Positions 43,464-52,348 are shown, counted from the stretch's first letter. The stretch: DNA of 64,000 bases from JBMOKU01 sp049324315 (GCA_049324315.1 JBMOKU010000025.1:1-64000); one strand, 5' to 3'. Made by a program: numbers and translations. The notes: a model not told the origin generated them from the letters alone.

Positions 43464-44450
43464 TTACATATTGTCATTCAAGAAAGCTCCGATCTTTCCC
43501 AGATACTCTTCCGGGTACATCTTCAAGCTTCCAATATGCTCCGCTTTTTCCGTAAACCATATGGATGCATGAGAATGATTCTGAAGGGATTGATAAATTG
43601 CTTCTGAATTTGTATAAGAAATAAATTTGTCATTCTTGCTGTGGATAAGGAAAATTGGTTTTTTAGCAATATTCTTTACGGTACTCATTGGAGAAACTTG
43701 ACTTATGTTTAGATCATACAGTTCAGCGATCCTAATGATCGCATAGCTTTTAAAAGGAAAATAACGGATGATGGAACAGTAGGCCGGACCCCCATAATTG
43801 GTTAATACAGTATCTAAGTTATTTGATATATTGTTTATATCCTGGGCAATAAAAAGCTTCAAATCTCTAATGGGACTATCGGCAATTAAGGCATTAACCC
43901 TTTCGTCTTCCCCAGCAGCTTCTATTGCAGTAATTGCTCCCATAGAAAAGCCGAGAAGTGCGATTTTTTCCCCTTCCTTACCCCGCTGCTTTAGATAGTC
44001 TATCGCCCCTAATACATCATATTTTTCATAATATCCAAAAGAAATCAGGTCTCCTTCCGATTGTCCATGTCCTCTCAGATCAAATGCAAGCACGTTATAT
44101 CCCCGAGGTATTAAGTATTTGACCAACATTTTTGTTCGCCCGTCCATGAGTCTATCCTCATCAAACCCGTGAATGGCAATGACTGTTTTATTGCTGGAAG
44201 GGTTTGTAGAAAAAAAGATACCCTTTAAAGTTACGTTCCCTTCTCTGCTTTTAAATGTGACTTCTTCATAGTCGAAACCTTTGATATCCGAAAGCTTCTC
44301 TATGGGCTTCTCATTTTTTCTATGAATAAATAAATTGCTTGTTTCATAGTATATAAAGGTCATACCCACAACAGAAATTAACGAAAATAATAATAACAGC
44401 TTTAAGATGGCTTGCATAAAATGATACTGTCTACTGCGGTTATCCTCCAT
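43464..44450 (-). CDS. membrane-anchored alpha/beta hydrolase
   Basis: A 328-aa protein with one N-terminal membrane helix (ILKLLLLFSLISVVGMTFIYY) and an alpha/beta hydrolase fold facing outward. The nucleophile elbow is GFSMGA, the acid is Asp in HSKNDKFIS and the catalytic His is in EKAEHIGS; the oxyanion region is AIHGFDEDR. Homologs are called BAAT/acyl-thioester or esterase-like (YqkD-type); substrate unknown. ATG 44450 is chosen because GGGGAG lies upstream; ATG 44477 would add 9 residues without a ribosome binding site. Confidence 0.85.
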   Translation of the reverse strand: MEDNRSRQYHFMQAILKLLLLFSLISVVGMTFIYYETSNLFIHRKNEKPIEKLSDIKGFDYEEVTFKSREGNVTLKGIFFSTNPSSNKTVIAIHGFDEDRLMDGRTKMLVKYLIPRGYNVLAFDLRGHGQSEGDLISFGYYEKYDVLGAIDYLKQRGKEGEKIALLGFSMGAITAIEAAGEDERVNALIADSPIRDLKLFIAQDINNISNNLDTVLTNYGGPAYCSIIRYFPFKSYAIIRIAELYDLNISQVSPMSTVKNIAKKPIFLIHSKNDKFISYTNSEAIYQSLQNHSHASIWFTEKAEHIGSLKMYPEEYLGKIGAFLNDNM

Positions 44451-44574
44451 TGCGGCTCGCTCCCCAATATCGCTCATTTTATTCTGCAGTAAATTCCAAC
44501 AATAGTTTTCTCCATATATAAACTGCTTATCCTATAAGATGTCTTTGCAAATGTTACCAATAGTGCATACATCA

Positions 44575-44603
44575 TTGTCTTACCTAAACTTCTGTGATAT
44601 ACT
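44575..44603 (+). promoter_or_regulatory. sigma-A promoter of the preQ1-regulated operon
   Basis: TTGTCT (44575-44580) and TATACT (44598-44603) spaced 17 bp; the aptamer begins about 20 nt downstream. Confidence 0.75.
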
Positions 44604-44623
44604 GTTTTAGGAAAATTAATAAA

Positions 44624-44663
44624 GACAGTTCGTAACCATCCTGTCTATAAACAAAACTAGGAC
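44624..44663 (+). promoter_or_regulatory. preQ1-I riboswitch aptamer
   Basis: P1 is GACAG (44624-44628) with CTGTC (44641-44645). The loop TTCGTAACCATC and the A-rich tail TATAAACAAAACTAGG allow the class I pseudoknot (ACC with GG), closely resembling the Thermoanaerobacter preQ1-I aptamer. The tail leads straight into a terminator, and ACGAAC of the expression platform can also pair with loop GTTCGT. It should switch the queD/queE/queC operon off when preQ1 is abundant. Confidence 0.85.
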
Positions 44664-44664
44664 G

Positions 44665-44718
44665 AACTACCGTGCTTGGTAGTTTTTTTGTTTATAGGGC
44701 GGTTATGCCCTTTTTTTT
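44665..44718 (+). terminator. two tandem terminator hairpins of the riboswitch platform
   Basis: First hairpin AACTACC/GGTAGTT plus T-run (44665-44689); second GGGC/GCCC with an eight-T run (about 44697-44718). The first is the likely ligand-controlled terminator; the second would add a fixed or independently controlled stop. Confidence 0.8.
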
Positions 44719-44736
44719 GTGTGCAAAATGGCTTGC

Positions 44737-44808
44737 GCAGGACATGGGGACAGTCCCTCAGTCACGCCAAAAGCGGGCGTGACAGTAGGTACAGTCCCCA
44801 TGTCCTGC
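44737..44808. repeat. REP-like palindromic element, copy 5
   Basis: GCAGGACATGGGGAC pairs perfectly with GTCCCCATGTCCTGC; the inner stem is GTCACGCC/GGGCGTGAC. It sits in the leader between the riboswitch terminators and the first gene, just before its Shine-Dalgarno. Confidence 0.8.
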
Positions 44809-44832
44809 AAAGTCACATGAGGAGGACACAAC

Positions 44833-45834
44833 GTGAAACAAATCGGATTAACCACCACGGTGCCGATAGAGGTACTTTTAGCCGCGGGATATCAGCCTGT
44901 GGATTTAAATAATATATTTATTACTTCAGACGACTATGGAAAATATATTGAAATTGCGGAGAGAGATGGATTTCCAAAGAGCCTTTGTGCATGGATCAAG
45001 GGAATATACGGTGTGTGTATGACAAAGGGTATTCAAGAAATCGTAGGTGTGATGGAAGGCGATTGTTCCAATACAAAGACTTTGATTGAGGTATTGGCTT
45101 CCAAAGGCATCAAGGTATATTCTTTTTCTTATCCTCACAGTCGCCAATTGGAGGCTGTGAAGGCAGAAATCGATAAGTTTATGAATCTGTTTGGTGTTCA
45201 GCGTGAAGAAGTAGAGAATATGCGACTGCGATTGAACAGAATCCGCAGTCTGGGTAAGGAAATTGACCGACTTGCCTGCGAAGAATGGAAGGCTACGGGC
45301 TTTGAGAATCACTTGATTCAGGTTAGCTTCAGCGACTGCAATGGTGATATTGAAGACTTCGAAAAAGATCTTACAATGAAAGTAGATGAGGTACGCTTAA
45401 GAAAGCCGGATAAAAAAGAGCTTCGTTTAGGATATATGGGCGTTCCACCAATGACGGGAGATCTATATGACTTTGTAGAGGGGTTTCATGGCCGTATCCT
45501 ATATAATGAGGTACAAAGAGAGTTCGCTTTTCCCCGGGCAGACAAAGCCTGCAGCATTTATGAACAATACCGTGATTATACCTATCCCTATGATATTCAT
45601 TTCCGATTGCATGAAGTGAAAAGGCAGATCAAGGAGAGACGGTTGGATGGCATAATCCATTATACCCAGGCCTTTTGCTATAGGGCTGTGGAAGATATCT
45701 TGATAAAACAAGAATTGGACATACCGATTTTACATATTGAAGGGGATAAGGTCAATTGTTTGGATGCCAGAACAAAGCTGAGGCTGGAAGCTTTTTTAGA
45801 TATGCTGCGGGATCGAAAGGAGATATTCCAATGA
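44833..45834 (+). CDS. 2-hydroxyacyl-CoA dehydratase / benzoyl-CoA reductase (HgdB)-like Fe-S protein
   Basis: A 333-aa protein of the HgdB/BcrB-type family, whose members bind Fe-S clusters and receive electrons from an ATP-driven HgdC-type activator. Cys candidates in family positions are Cys52 (KSLCAWIKG), Cys78 (EGDCSNT) and Cys282 (QAFCYRAVEDI). The family C-terminal motif reads PILHIEGDKVNCLDARTKLR. True dehydratases use two different subunits and CoA-pathway neighbours; neither is present. Instead the gene heads a preQ1-riboswitch operon with queD, queE and queC, so its substrate is probably a queuosine-pathway intermediate or something linked to it (inference). GTG start after GAGGAGG. 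The next gene overlaps the stop (ATGA). Confidence 0.82.
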   Translation: MKQIGLTTTVPIEVLLAAGYQPVDLNNIFITSDDYGKYIEIAERDGFPKSLCAWIKGIYGVCMTKGIQEIVGVMEGDCSNTKTLIEVLASKGIKVYSFSYPHSRQLEAVKAEIDKFMNLFGVQREEVENMRLRLNRIRSLGKEIDRLACEEWKATGFENHLIQVSFSDCNGDIEDFEKDLTMKVDEVRLRKPDKKELRLGYMGVPPMTGDLYDFVEGFHGRILYNEVQREFAFPRADKACSIYEQYRDYTYPYDIHFRLHEVKRQIKERRLDGIIHYTQAFCYRAVEDILIKQELDIPILHIEGDKVNCLDARTKLRLEAFLDMLRDRKEIFQ

Positions 45835-46616
45835 AGATATTAGGAATCGATTTGGGCAGTAGAGCCGTCAAGCTGGTTTGTATGGAAGATGGCAGGATTA
45901 CCGGAAAACAGCTGGTGAGTACCATGTCCTTTTACAGAGACTACTGCAGCTATGACGGAAAACTGCGGGTAGATTTAGAAAAGCTCCATATGGGAAAGAT
46001 TGACGTAGGTATTTCTACAGGCTATGGTAGAAACAATACGGATTTAGACATGTTTATACCCATCAACGAAATTAAAGCCCATGCCTACGGTGCTTTTTAC
46101 CAGACCGGTTTACAGGACTTCGTCCTCTTAGATGTGGGAGGGCAGGATGTCAAGGTTATTAAGGTAGAAAAGGGCATGATTACTGACTTGGAGCTTAATG
46201 AAAAGTGTGCGGCATCCTGTGGGCGGTATCTGGAGAATATGGCCAATGTATTGGAGATATCCATGGACGAGATGTCTCGCCATGTGGAAGATCCCATAGA
46301 ACTCAATACTACCTGCGCCGTATTTTCAGAATCTGAGCTTATCGGGAAAATTGCCGAAGGAGTGGAACTGAAGCATCTATGTGCAGGGGTAAATTACTCG
46401 TTATATAAGCGGCTGCAGCCCTTGCTAAGCAATTTTAAAAGCAGAAAGCTGATACTCTCAGGAGGTGTAGCCAAGCATCAGGCTATACAGATATATTTGC
46501 AAAAGGATTATGATGAAGTACTGCCATTAGATGATCCCCAGTTCAACGGAGCCATCGGGTGCTGTTACTATGGTTATAGGTATAAAAAGAAAATGAATGG
46601 GATATGCAGTGAATGA
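45831..46616 (+). CDS. HgdC/BadF-type ATPase activator with bridging Fe-S cluster
   Basis: A 261-aa member of the ASKHA fold. The phosphate motif GIDLGSRAVKLV at the N-terminus, the second phosphate motif LLDVGGQDVKVIK and the adenosine motif LILSGGVAKHQA are clear. Cys126 (NEKCAASCGRYLENM) and Cys162 (NTTCAVFSESE) match the two Cys that hold the inter-subunit [4Fe-4S] cluster in HgdC. Such activators use ATP to drive low-potential electrons into their HgdB partner, here encoded immediately upstream with a 4-nt overlap. Same preQ1-controlled operon. Confidence 0.88.
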   Translation: MKILGIDLGSRAVKLVCMEDGRITGKQLVSTMSFYRDYCSYDGKLRVDLEKLHMGKIDVGISTGYGRNNTDLDMFIPINEIKAHAYGAFYQTGLQDFVLLDVGGQDVKVIKVEKGMITDLELNEKCAASCGRYLENMANVLEISMDEMSRHVEDPIELNTTCAVFSESELIGKIAEGVELKHLCAGVNYSLYKRLQPLLSNFKSRKLILSGGVAKHQAIQIYLQKDYDEVLPLDDPQFNGAIGCCYYGYRYKKKMNGICSE

Positions 46617-46639
46617 TTCAATCATAGGAGGAAAAATAC

Positions 46640-47059
46640 ATGTATATTTTGAAGACAAAACACAGCTTTGACAGCGCCCATTTCCTCAGCGGCTATAAGG
46701 GCAAATGTGCCAATATTCATGGACATCGGTGGGAAGTTGAAATAGAAGTACAATCCATGGACCTGGTTAATGGAGGACAATGTGACGGTATGATTGTAGA
46801 TTTCAGCGACTTGAAGGGAGATCTCAGGGAAGTTGTCGATCACTTGGATCATGCTTTGATTGTACAAGAGGGTACCATGCGGAAAGAAACCCTGGAGCAT
46901 CTATTGTTTGATGGTTTTAAAGTGATTTCTCTTCCCTTCAGACCTACTGCGGAAAATCTGGCCTATTATTTCTTTCAGCGAATATTGGAAAGAGGTTATG
47001 ATGTAAAAAAAGTAACGGTCTATGAAACTCCTACCAACGCTGCGGTTTATGAAAGGTAG
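46640..47059 (+). CDS. queD: 6-carboxy-5,6,7,8-tetrahydropterin synthase QueD
   Basis: A 139-aa enzyme converting dihydroneopterin triphosphate to carboxytetrahydropterin, an early step to preQ0. Zn ligands are His in DSAHFL and the two His of NIHGHRWEV; the catalytic Cys is in GKCANIHG, with DHLDHAL and the Glu in VYETPTNA. TAGGAGG precedes the ATG. It lies 23 nt after the activator gene, in the preQ1-riboswitch operon. Confidence 0.93.
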   Translation: MYILKTKHSFDSAHFLSGYKGKCANIHGHRWEVEIEVQSMDLVNGGQCDGMIVDFSDLKGDLREVVDHLDHALIVQEGTMRKETLEHLLFDGFKVISLPFRPTAENLAYYFFQRILERGYDVKKVTVYETPTNAAVYER

Positions 47060-47071
47060 GAGGATGCAGAT

Positions 47072-47740
47072 ATGGCATATAAAGTAGTTGAGAAGTTTGT
47101 CAGTATTAATGGCGAAGGTCCATCATCGGGGAAACTGGCTGTTTTTATACGGTTTGCAGGGTGCAATCTGGATTGCAGCTACTGCGATACAAGATGGGCC
47201 AATCAGGAGGATGCTGATTTTCAGTGGATGGCGGCAGAGGAGATCTATGAATATATTCATTCAACGGGAATCCGATATGTCACACTGACGGGCGGAGAAC
47301 CCCTGCAGCAGCGGGAGGTTTTGACCTTGTTGAAGATCCTGTCTTCTGATGCAAGGCTATCTGTGGAGATTGAAACCAATGGAAGTGTAGACCTGGAACC
47401 TTTCTGCTGTATCGAAAATAACCCTCCAAGGTTTATCATGGATTACAAACTAGGCTCCAGCGGTATGGAAGACAGGATGCAGGTTAAGAACTTTCAGTAT
47501 CTGACAGAAAAAGACACGGTGAAGTTTGTGATAGGGAGCCTGGAGGATTTAGGCCGGACAAAGGAGATCATAGGGAGATTTGATTTATCCGGACGAACAA
47601 AGGTATATATCAGCCCTGTCTTTGGTGAAATAAATATGGAAGAAATCGTGGCATTTATGAAAGAACACTTGATGAATGATGTGACCCTGCAGGTGCAGCT
47701 TCATAAGATCATATGGCATCCTGAGCGGAGAGGTATCTAA
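47072..47740 (+). CDS. queE: 7-carboxy-7-deazaguanine synthase QueE (radical SAM)
   Basis: A 222-aa radical-SAM enzyme that contracts carboxytetrahydropterin to CDG. The cluster motif is CNLDCSYC (Cys31, Cys35, Cys38), preceded by the INGEGPSSG substrate loop; GGEPL follows. It starts 12 nt after queD with TAGGAGG. Confidence 0.93.
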   Translation: MAYKVVEKFVSINGEGPSSGKLAVFIRFAGCNLDCSYCDTRWANQEDADFQWMAAEEIYEYIHSTGIRYVTLTGGEPLQQREVLTLLKILSSDARLSVEIETNGSVDLEPFCCIENNPPRFIMDYKLGSSGMEDRMQVKNFQYLTEKDTVKFVIGSLEDLGRTKEIIGRFDLSGRTKVYISPVFGEINMEEIVAFMKEHLMNDVTLQVQLHKIIWHPERRGI

Positions 47741-47832
47741 ATACGGTACGCGGTTCACGGTCCACGTTGTTCGATATCTGAGTCGATCTTTAAGTTTTTT
47801 TCATGTACCGTGTATCGTGCACCGTGTATCGA
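47741..47832. repeat. 7-bp-period repeat hairpin between queE and queC
   Basis: The right arm reads GTACCGT GTATCGT GCACCGT GTATCGA (about 47804-47831), a 7-bp array. The left arm (GGTACGCGGTTCACGGTCCACG, about 47745-47766, broken here by imperfect copies) is its approximate inverted complement. The array sits inside the operon and could affect queC expression. Confidence 0.7.
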
Positions 47833-47923
47833 TGTATATAAACGAAATTTTATTAAGCATAAGACTTTTTTAATATTTGTTAAGCCTTAGAGTTGATTAT
47901 CAATAGAAGGTTGGTGGGAGAAA

Positions 47924-48583
47924 ATGAATCATGAAAAAGCAGTCGTTGTATTTAGCGGAGGGCAGGATAGTACCACTTGTCTGTTTTGGGCAAAAAAACA
48001 GTTCAAGGAAGTGATCGCAGTATCCTTTGACTATAATCAAAAGCATAGGCTGGAATTGGAATGTGCCGGAAGCATCTGTAAAAAGTATGGATTTGAGCAT
48101 CATGTATTAGATCTGAATCTTCTTAATCAGTTAGCTCCCAATTCCTTAACAAGGACAGACATCCCGGTGGATCGGGAAGCACCCAAGGAGGGACTGCCTA
48201 ATTCTTTTGTAGATGGCAGAAATCTGCTGTTCCTTTCCTTTGCAGCTATATTTGCAAAGCAAAGGGGTATTCAGCATATCGTTACAGGGGTTTCACAGAG
48301 TGATTTCAGCGGTTATCCGGACTGTAGGGATGTCTTCATCAAATCCTTAAATGTAACACTGAACTTGGCTATGGATTACCAATTTGTCATCCATACGCCG
48401 TTGATGTGGATCGATAAAGGAGACACGTGGAAAATGGCTGATGATTTAGGCGTACTGAATATCGTAAGGGAAGAAACTTTGACCTGCTATAACGGTGTGA
48501 TCGGAGATGGTTGTGGGGAATGCCCTGCATGTGTTTTAAGAAGAAATGGCTATGATATGTTTGTGAACTACCACCACTTATAG
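47924..48583 (+). CDS. queC: 7-cyano-7-deazaguanine synthase QueC
   Basis: A 219-aa ATP-dependent enzyme forming preQ0 from CDG. The PP-loop is VVFSGGQDSTTCL, and the C-terminal zinc Cys cluster is in CGECPACVLRRNGYD. It follows queE by 183 bp, the gap being filled by the repeat hairpin. GGTGGGAG precedes the ATG. Genes for the next steps (queF, tgt, queA, queG or queH) are not in the window. Confidence 0.94.
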   Translation: MNHEKAVVVFSGGQDSTTCLFWAKKQFKEVIAVSFDYNQKHRLELECAGSICKKYGFEHHVLDLNLLNQLAPNSLTRTDIPVDREAPKEGLPNSFVDGRNLLFLSFAAIFAKQRGIQHIVTGVSQSDFSGYPDCRDVFIKSLNVTLNLAMDYQFVIHTPLMWIDKGDTWKMADDLGVLNIVREETLTCYNGVIGDGCGECPACVLRRNGYDMFVNYHHL

Positions 48584-48880
48584 AAGTGGATGGCTTCCTG
48601 TTTCCACGAGTTCGTAACCTACACTCTCCACAGGCGTGACTTCGGGTAGTTCCTACCCTAGATACCGCTTTTAGCGTATCTTTATTACCTTGGATATTTT
48701 ACGCATGGAAGGCAAACATTCATCGCTTGGTTTTCGCATTCAGAACATTCCGGTTTCTCCATGCAACCCTATATATCCAGTTGTCAAAGATCTGTATGCG
48801 TTTATTATATCATAAAATAATTACATTGAGTAATCATTTCATGACTGCTATCCATCTCCACCCTATAGAGGATGGAGACT
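48584..48880 (-). pseudogene. decayed IS200/IS605-type (tnpB) end
   Basis: On the minus strand a fragment VSRVGTTRSHACGECR resembles the C-terminal tail of TnpB proteins, with stop codons and frame changes around it. A small frame MEKPECSECENQAMNVCLPC carries two CxxC pairs. A terminal hairpin-like CTCCACCCT/AGGATGGAG lies at 48856-48877. The remnant begins right after the queC stop. No complete transposase is present. Confidence 0.45.
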
Positions 48881-48915
48881 TTCGCAAAATATGTTAAAAT
48901 AAAGATCAGTTTTAT

Positions 48916-50259
48916 TCATAATAAATATGCTATAAAAACAGTGGCCAGGCCTAAGAAAAAGAAAAAGCCTAATACATCTGTAACGGTTGTAACAAAAATG
49001 GCGGATGCTAAGGCGGGGTCAACCTTGAGCTTTTTTAAGGTAATAGGAACGAGGAAGCCTGCAATCGTGGCGACAACGAGATTTAGAAACATAGCCAGGC
49101 CTATGACCAAACCAAAAATGGGCTTCTTTTCCCATAAATAGCCCAGGGCTGCAACAACCAGACCGACGGCTAATCCGTTACTTAAGCCTACACGAAATTC
49201 TTTCAGCAGCACTTTCTTTGCATTGTCAAAGGTCAATTCACTTAAGGCAATTCCTCGAACGACCAGTGTCAGGGTTTGCGTGCCTGCATTTCCACCCATA
49301 CCGGCAACAATGGGCATAAACGTTGCCAAGGCTACCACTCTGGATATGGTGCCTTCAAAAAGGCTGACTGTGGCAGCGGCTAAAATCGCCGTCAATAGAT
49401 TGACAAATAACCAGGGAAGTCTGCTTTTTACTGATTCCTTTACAGAGCCGGCAACTTTTTCACTTTCCTGTAATCCTGCCAAACGATATAAGTCTTCTGT
49501 ACTCTCGTCTCGAAGTATTTCCATGATATCATCTACGGTGATAATACCCAGCATGACGTCTTGGGAGTCAACGACGGGGACGGTGAGAAAACCATACTTT
49601 TCAAAAATATGACCTACTTCCTCCTGGTCCATATCCACCGGTACACTGATAACCTTTTCGTTCGTGATGTCAGAAATTTTCACTTCAAAACTGCTGATGA
49701 CCATATCCCTCAGGGATACTACCCCCTTGAGGATATCCTGATCATCCAACACATAAATATAGTAGGCTGTTTCTGCATCGGGAGCTTCGTGCTGCAGATA
49801 CTTCAACGTTTCTCCAACAGTCATGGAATCTTTGATGGCAATAAACTCTGTTGCCATAATACCACCGGCGGTATCGGCTGGATAGGTCAGTAGTTCTTTC
49901 ACTTCTTCTGCATCTTCAAAATCAAGGTTTGTAATGATTCTATCAGCATCTTCCTTGGCAATGGAACCTAAAAGGTCAACCAACTCGTCGGAAGACATTT
50001 CGTCAACAATTTTCTTTTGCTTATAATCAGGAAAAATAGACAGCAGCTCGTACTTTTCTTCATCTTCGGCAAAGTCGATAACGGCAGCAATCGTACTTTC
50101 AGGAAGTTTCTGAAACAGCTGCAGTCTGTCGCCTTCATATAGATGTATGGCATCAAGAATATCTGCCGGATGAATATCCTCGACGACTTTTTGAATTTGC
50201 CCATTACTGGCTGATAATAAAAACTGTATCAATTCTTTTTCATAGATTTCATATGGCAT
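48916..50259 (-). CDS. mgtE: magnesium transporter MgtE
   Basis: A 447-aa Mg2+ channel/transporter. The N-terminal superhelical domain (HPADILDAIHLYEGDRLQLF) is followed by two CBS domains (about 135-255) that sense cytosolic Mg2+, a plug helix, and five transmembrane helices with the pore segment PIVAGMGGNAGTQTLTLVVRG. Size is typical. AAGGGGAAGG precedes the ATG. No M-box riboswitch was seen in the 199 bp upstream. Confidence 0.94.
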   Translation of the reverse strand: MPYEIYEKELIQFLLSASNGQIQKVVEDIHPADILDAIHLYEGDRLQLFQKLPESTIAAVIDFAEDEEKYELLSIFPDYKQKKIVDEMSSDELVDLLGSIAKEDADRIITNLDFEDAEEVKELLTYPADTAGGIMATEFIAIKDSMTVGETLKYLQHEAPDAETAYYIYVLDDQDILKGVVSLRDMVISSFEVKISDITNEKVISVPVDMDQEEVGHIFEKYGFLTVPVVDSQDVMLGIITVDDIMEILRDESTEDLYRLAGLQESEKVAGSVKESVKSRLPWLFVNLLTAILAAATVSLFEGTISRVVALATFMPIVAGMGGNAGTQTLTLVVRGIALSELTFDNAKKVLLKEFRVGLSNGLAVGLVVAALGYLWEKKPIFGLVIGLAMFLNLVVATIAGFLVPITLKKLKVDPALASAIFVTTVTDVLGFFFFLGLATVFIAYLL

Positions 50260-50458
50260 ATGCCTTCCCCTTTATAGTAATCTCGCAGTAGACTTATTTA
50301 ACAAATAATATGTGGTGTATGTGTTTATCTTATTCTTCAGAATACGATATAAAGCATTTCAATGATGAATTAATTGTGATACTATTATTTATTATAGGTT
50401 ATTTTTGTTAATTTTTAAGGTGGATCATGGGTTCGTTGCAGCTGAGGGGGATCAATGA

Positions 50459-52348
50459 ATGGTAGGACAAACCTTCATGTCTTTTATAAAGCGATTAACC
50501 AATAGAATAAAAACTTATCACATGGATACAACCATGGATGAGATGAATAGAGGGTGTGAACTGGACGCCTTAATGCATGAGACGGACATAAGACTGAAAT
50601 TGGGCGAAGATATTGCTTGTGTCGGTTATTGGGAATGGGATCATGGGGTGGATCAGATCATCATTTATGGCGATGCCACGGGTTTCTTTAGAACTGAGGG
50701 TGAAATCTATCATACTACCTATAGAAGCTTTGTTGAAAGTTTTGTTCATCCTGATAATCGAAAACTTGTTCAGAAATCTGTAAGAAACATGATTCATAAA
50801 GATATAGCGGACATGATTGAAATAAAAATCCTAAAGTCTAATGGTGAAGAAGGCTGGGCGCGGTTAAAGGCTCAAGCAATGCGGAACGAGCGTGGGGAAA
50901 TAAGGAAAATCATTGGTGTAGTGCAGGATATCACGGAATGGAAAAGAATTGAGCAAGCCAATATGGAGAAACTGGATTTTATTAATAAATTTTTTGAGAC
51001 GATACCCAACCCTCTTTTTTATAAGGATATTCATGGGGTGTATAAACACTGCAATCAAGCCTTTGCGTCCTATTTGGGGCGTAGGAAAGAAGAAATACTT
51101 GGTCATACTACGTTTGAAATTCATCCGTCAGACCTAGCCGTGTTATATCATAAAGCGGATCAAGAATTGATTCAAAGCCAAGGAACAAAAATATCAGAGG
51201 CATCAATTCTCTGTCATGATGGTTTCATTCACAATGTGATTATCAATAAAGCCGCATTGATAGATGCTAAAGGAAATGTAGACGGCATTGTAGGTACGTT
51301 AAATGATATAACGGAACGAAAGAAAGATGAATGGCGAATCAATCGACTTTTGAAGCTGAAGGAAGCTATGCTGGAAGTTAACCATGCAGTTATTCAGACG
51401 GAAGACCTTTATGAACTGTTCCAAATAATCCTGGACAAGGCCTTGGAGGTCATTGAAAAAGCAGACCTTGGAGCAATATTGGTATTTGATGAAGACGAGA
51501 ATTTGCGTATTGTCGTCAGTAAAGGATATAACGATCCGAATATAGATGCGTTTCGATTGTCATTAAAGAAATCCTTCATATGGTTGGAGACGGAGGGAAA
51601 AATTGAGAAGACCGTTATCGTCAATGATATTCCGAGAATGTTGAAGAGAGGAATGACAAAACTGCCAAAGGATGATTTGGGAATAGAAGTACTTTCATCC
51701 ATTAGTGCACCAATCTTTATGGATGGAAGGCTTTATGGTCTTATCGGAATTGACAGCAGGTTTAACCACGCTTACGATGAAACAGACTTAGAGATTATGG
51801 AATATATGAGAAATCAAGTGGCCATTGCCATCGGCAATCATAAATTATATGAGGAAATGATTTATCTGTCTAAATATGACAGCTTGACAAATACTTACAA
51901 TCGAAGATACTTTGAAGAATTTTTTGAAAAATATCTTTCAAGTAAAGTAGAGACAACAGATTGTTTTTCCTTTGTTGTATTTGACTTAGACGATCTAAAG
52001 TTTGTCAATGATACATATGGGCATCTTGCAGGAGATGAACTGATCAAGGTCTTTGCTAAAACAATGAAGGATACAGTAGAGTCTTTGCAAGCCTTTGCAA
52101 GATACGGGGGAGACGAGTTTGTAGGCATACTTTATGGAAGCAGTTCTATGGAATTTACAGACCAATTCGAAGAACTTTCAGCATTTTTCAGGGAAAATCC
52201 TATAAAATATAAATCATATCCAATAATCTGTCGTTTTAGTTACGGCATAGCAAACTATCCGACGGATGGCAAGGATTATGACCAGTTGATTAAGGTCGCT
52301 GATGAAAGAATGTATAACTATAAAAGAAAAAATCCAAAGCCTGCTTAA
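50459..52348 (+). CDS. PAS-PAS-GAF-GGDEF diguanylate cyclase, paralog 1
   Basis: A 629-aa soluble signalling protein. PAS/PAC 1 (about 45-165, ending GVVQDITEWKRIEQ), PAS/PAC 2 (about 170-285, ending GTLNDITERKKDEW) and a GAF domain (about 300-460) precede a GGDEF domain (about 465-625). The catalytic motif is intact (ARYGGDEFVGIL), with the preceding DLDDLKFVNDTYGHLAGD, so it should make c-di-GMP. There are no membrane segments. GAGGGGG precedes the ATG. The next gene is a full-length paralog. Confidence 0.9.
   Translation: MVGQTFMSFIKRLTNRIKTYHMDTTMDEMNRGCELDALMHETDIRLKLGEDIACVGYWEWDHGVDQIIIYGDATGFFRTEGEIYHTTYRSFVESFVHPDNRKLVQKSVRNMIHKDIADMIEIKILKSNGEEGWARLKAQAMRNERGEIRKIIGVVQDITEWKRIEQANMEKLDFINKFFETIPNPLFYKDIHGVYKHCNQAFASYLGRRKEEILGHTTFEIHPSDLAVLYHKADQELIQSQGTKISEASILCHDGFIHNVIINKAALIDAKGNVDGIVGTLNDITERKKDEWRINRLLKLKEAMLEVNHAVIQTEDLYELFQIILDKALEVIEKADLGAILVFDEDENLRIVVSKGYNDPNIDAFRLSLKKSFIWLETEGKIEKTVIVNDIPRMLKRGMTKLPKDDLGIEVLSSISAPIFMDGRLYGLIGIDSRFNHAYDETDLEIMEYMRNQVAIAIGNHKLYEEMIYLSKYDSLTNTYNRRYFEEFFEKYLSSKVETTDCFSFVVFDLDDLKFVNDTYGHLAGDELIKVFAKTMKDTVESLQAFARYGGDEFVGILYGSSSMEFTDQFEELSAFFRENPIKYKSYPIICRFSYGIANYPTDGKDYDQLIKVADERMYNYKRKNPKPA

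Noticed and set aside
43184..43555. 123-codon frame after fliS
   Set aside because: Overlaps the fliS 3' end, the terminator hairpin and the hydrolase; composition is not protein-like.
50260..50458. M-box Mg2+ riboswitch upstream of mgtE
   Set aside because: Only 199 bp, with none of the conserved M-box sequence blocks.
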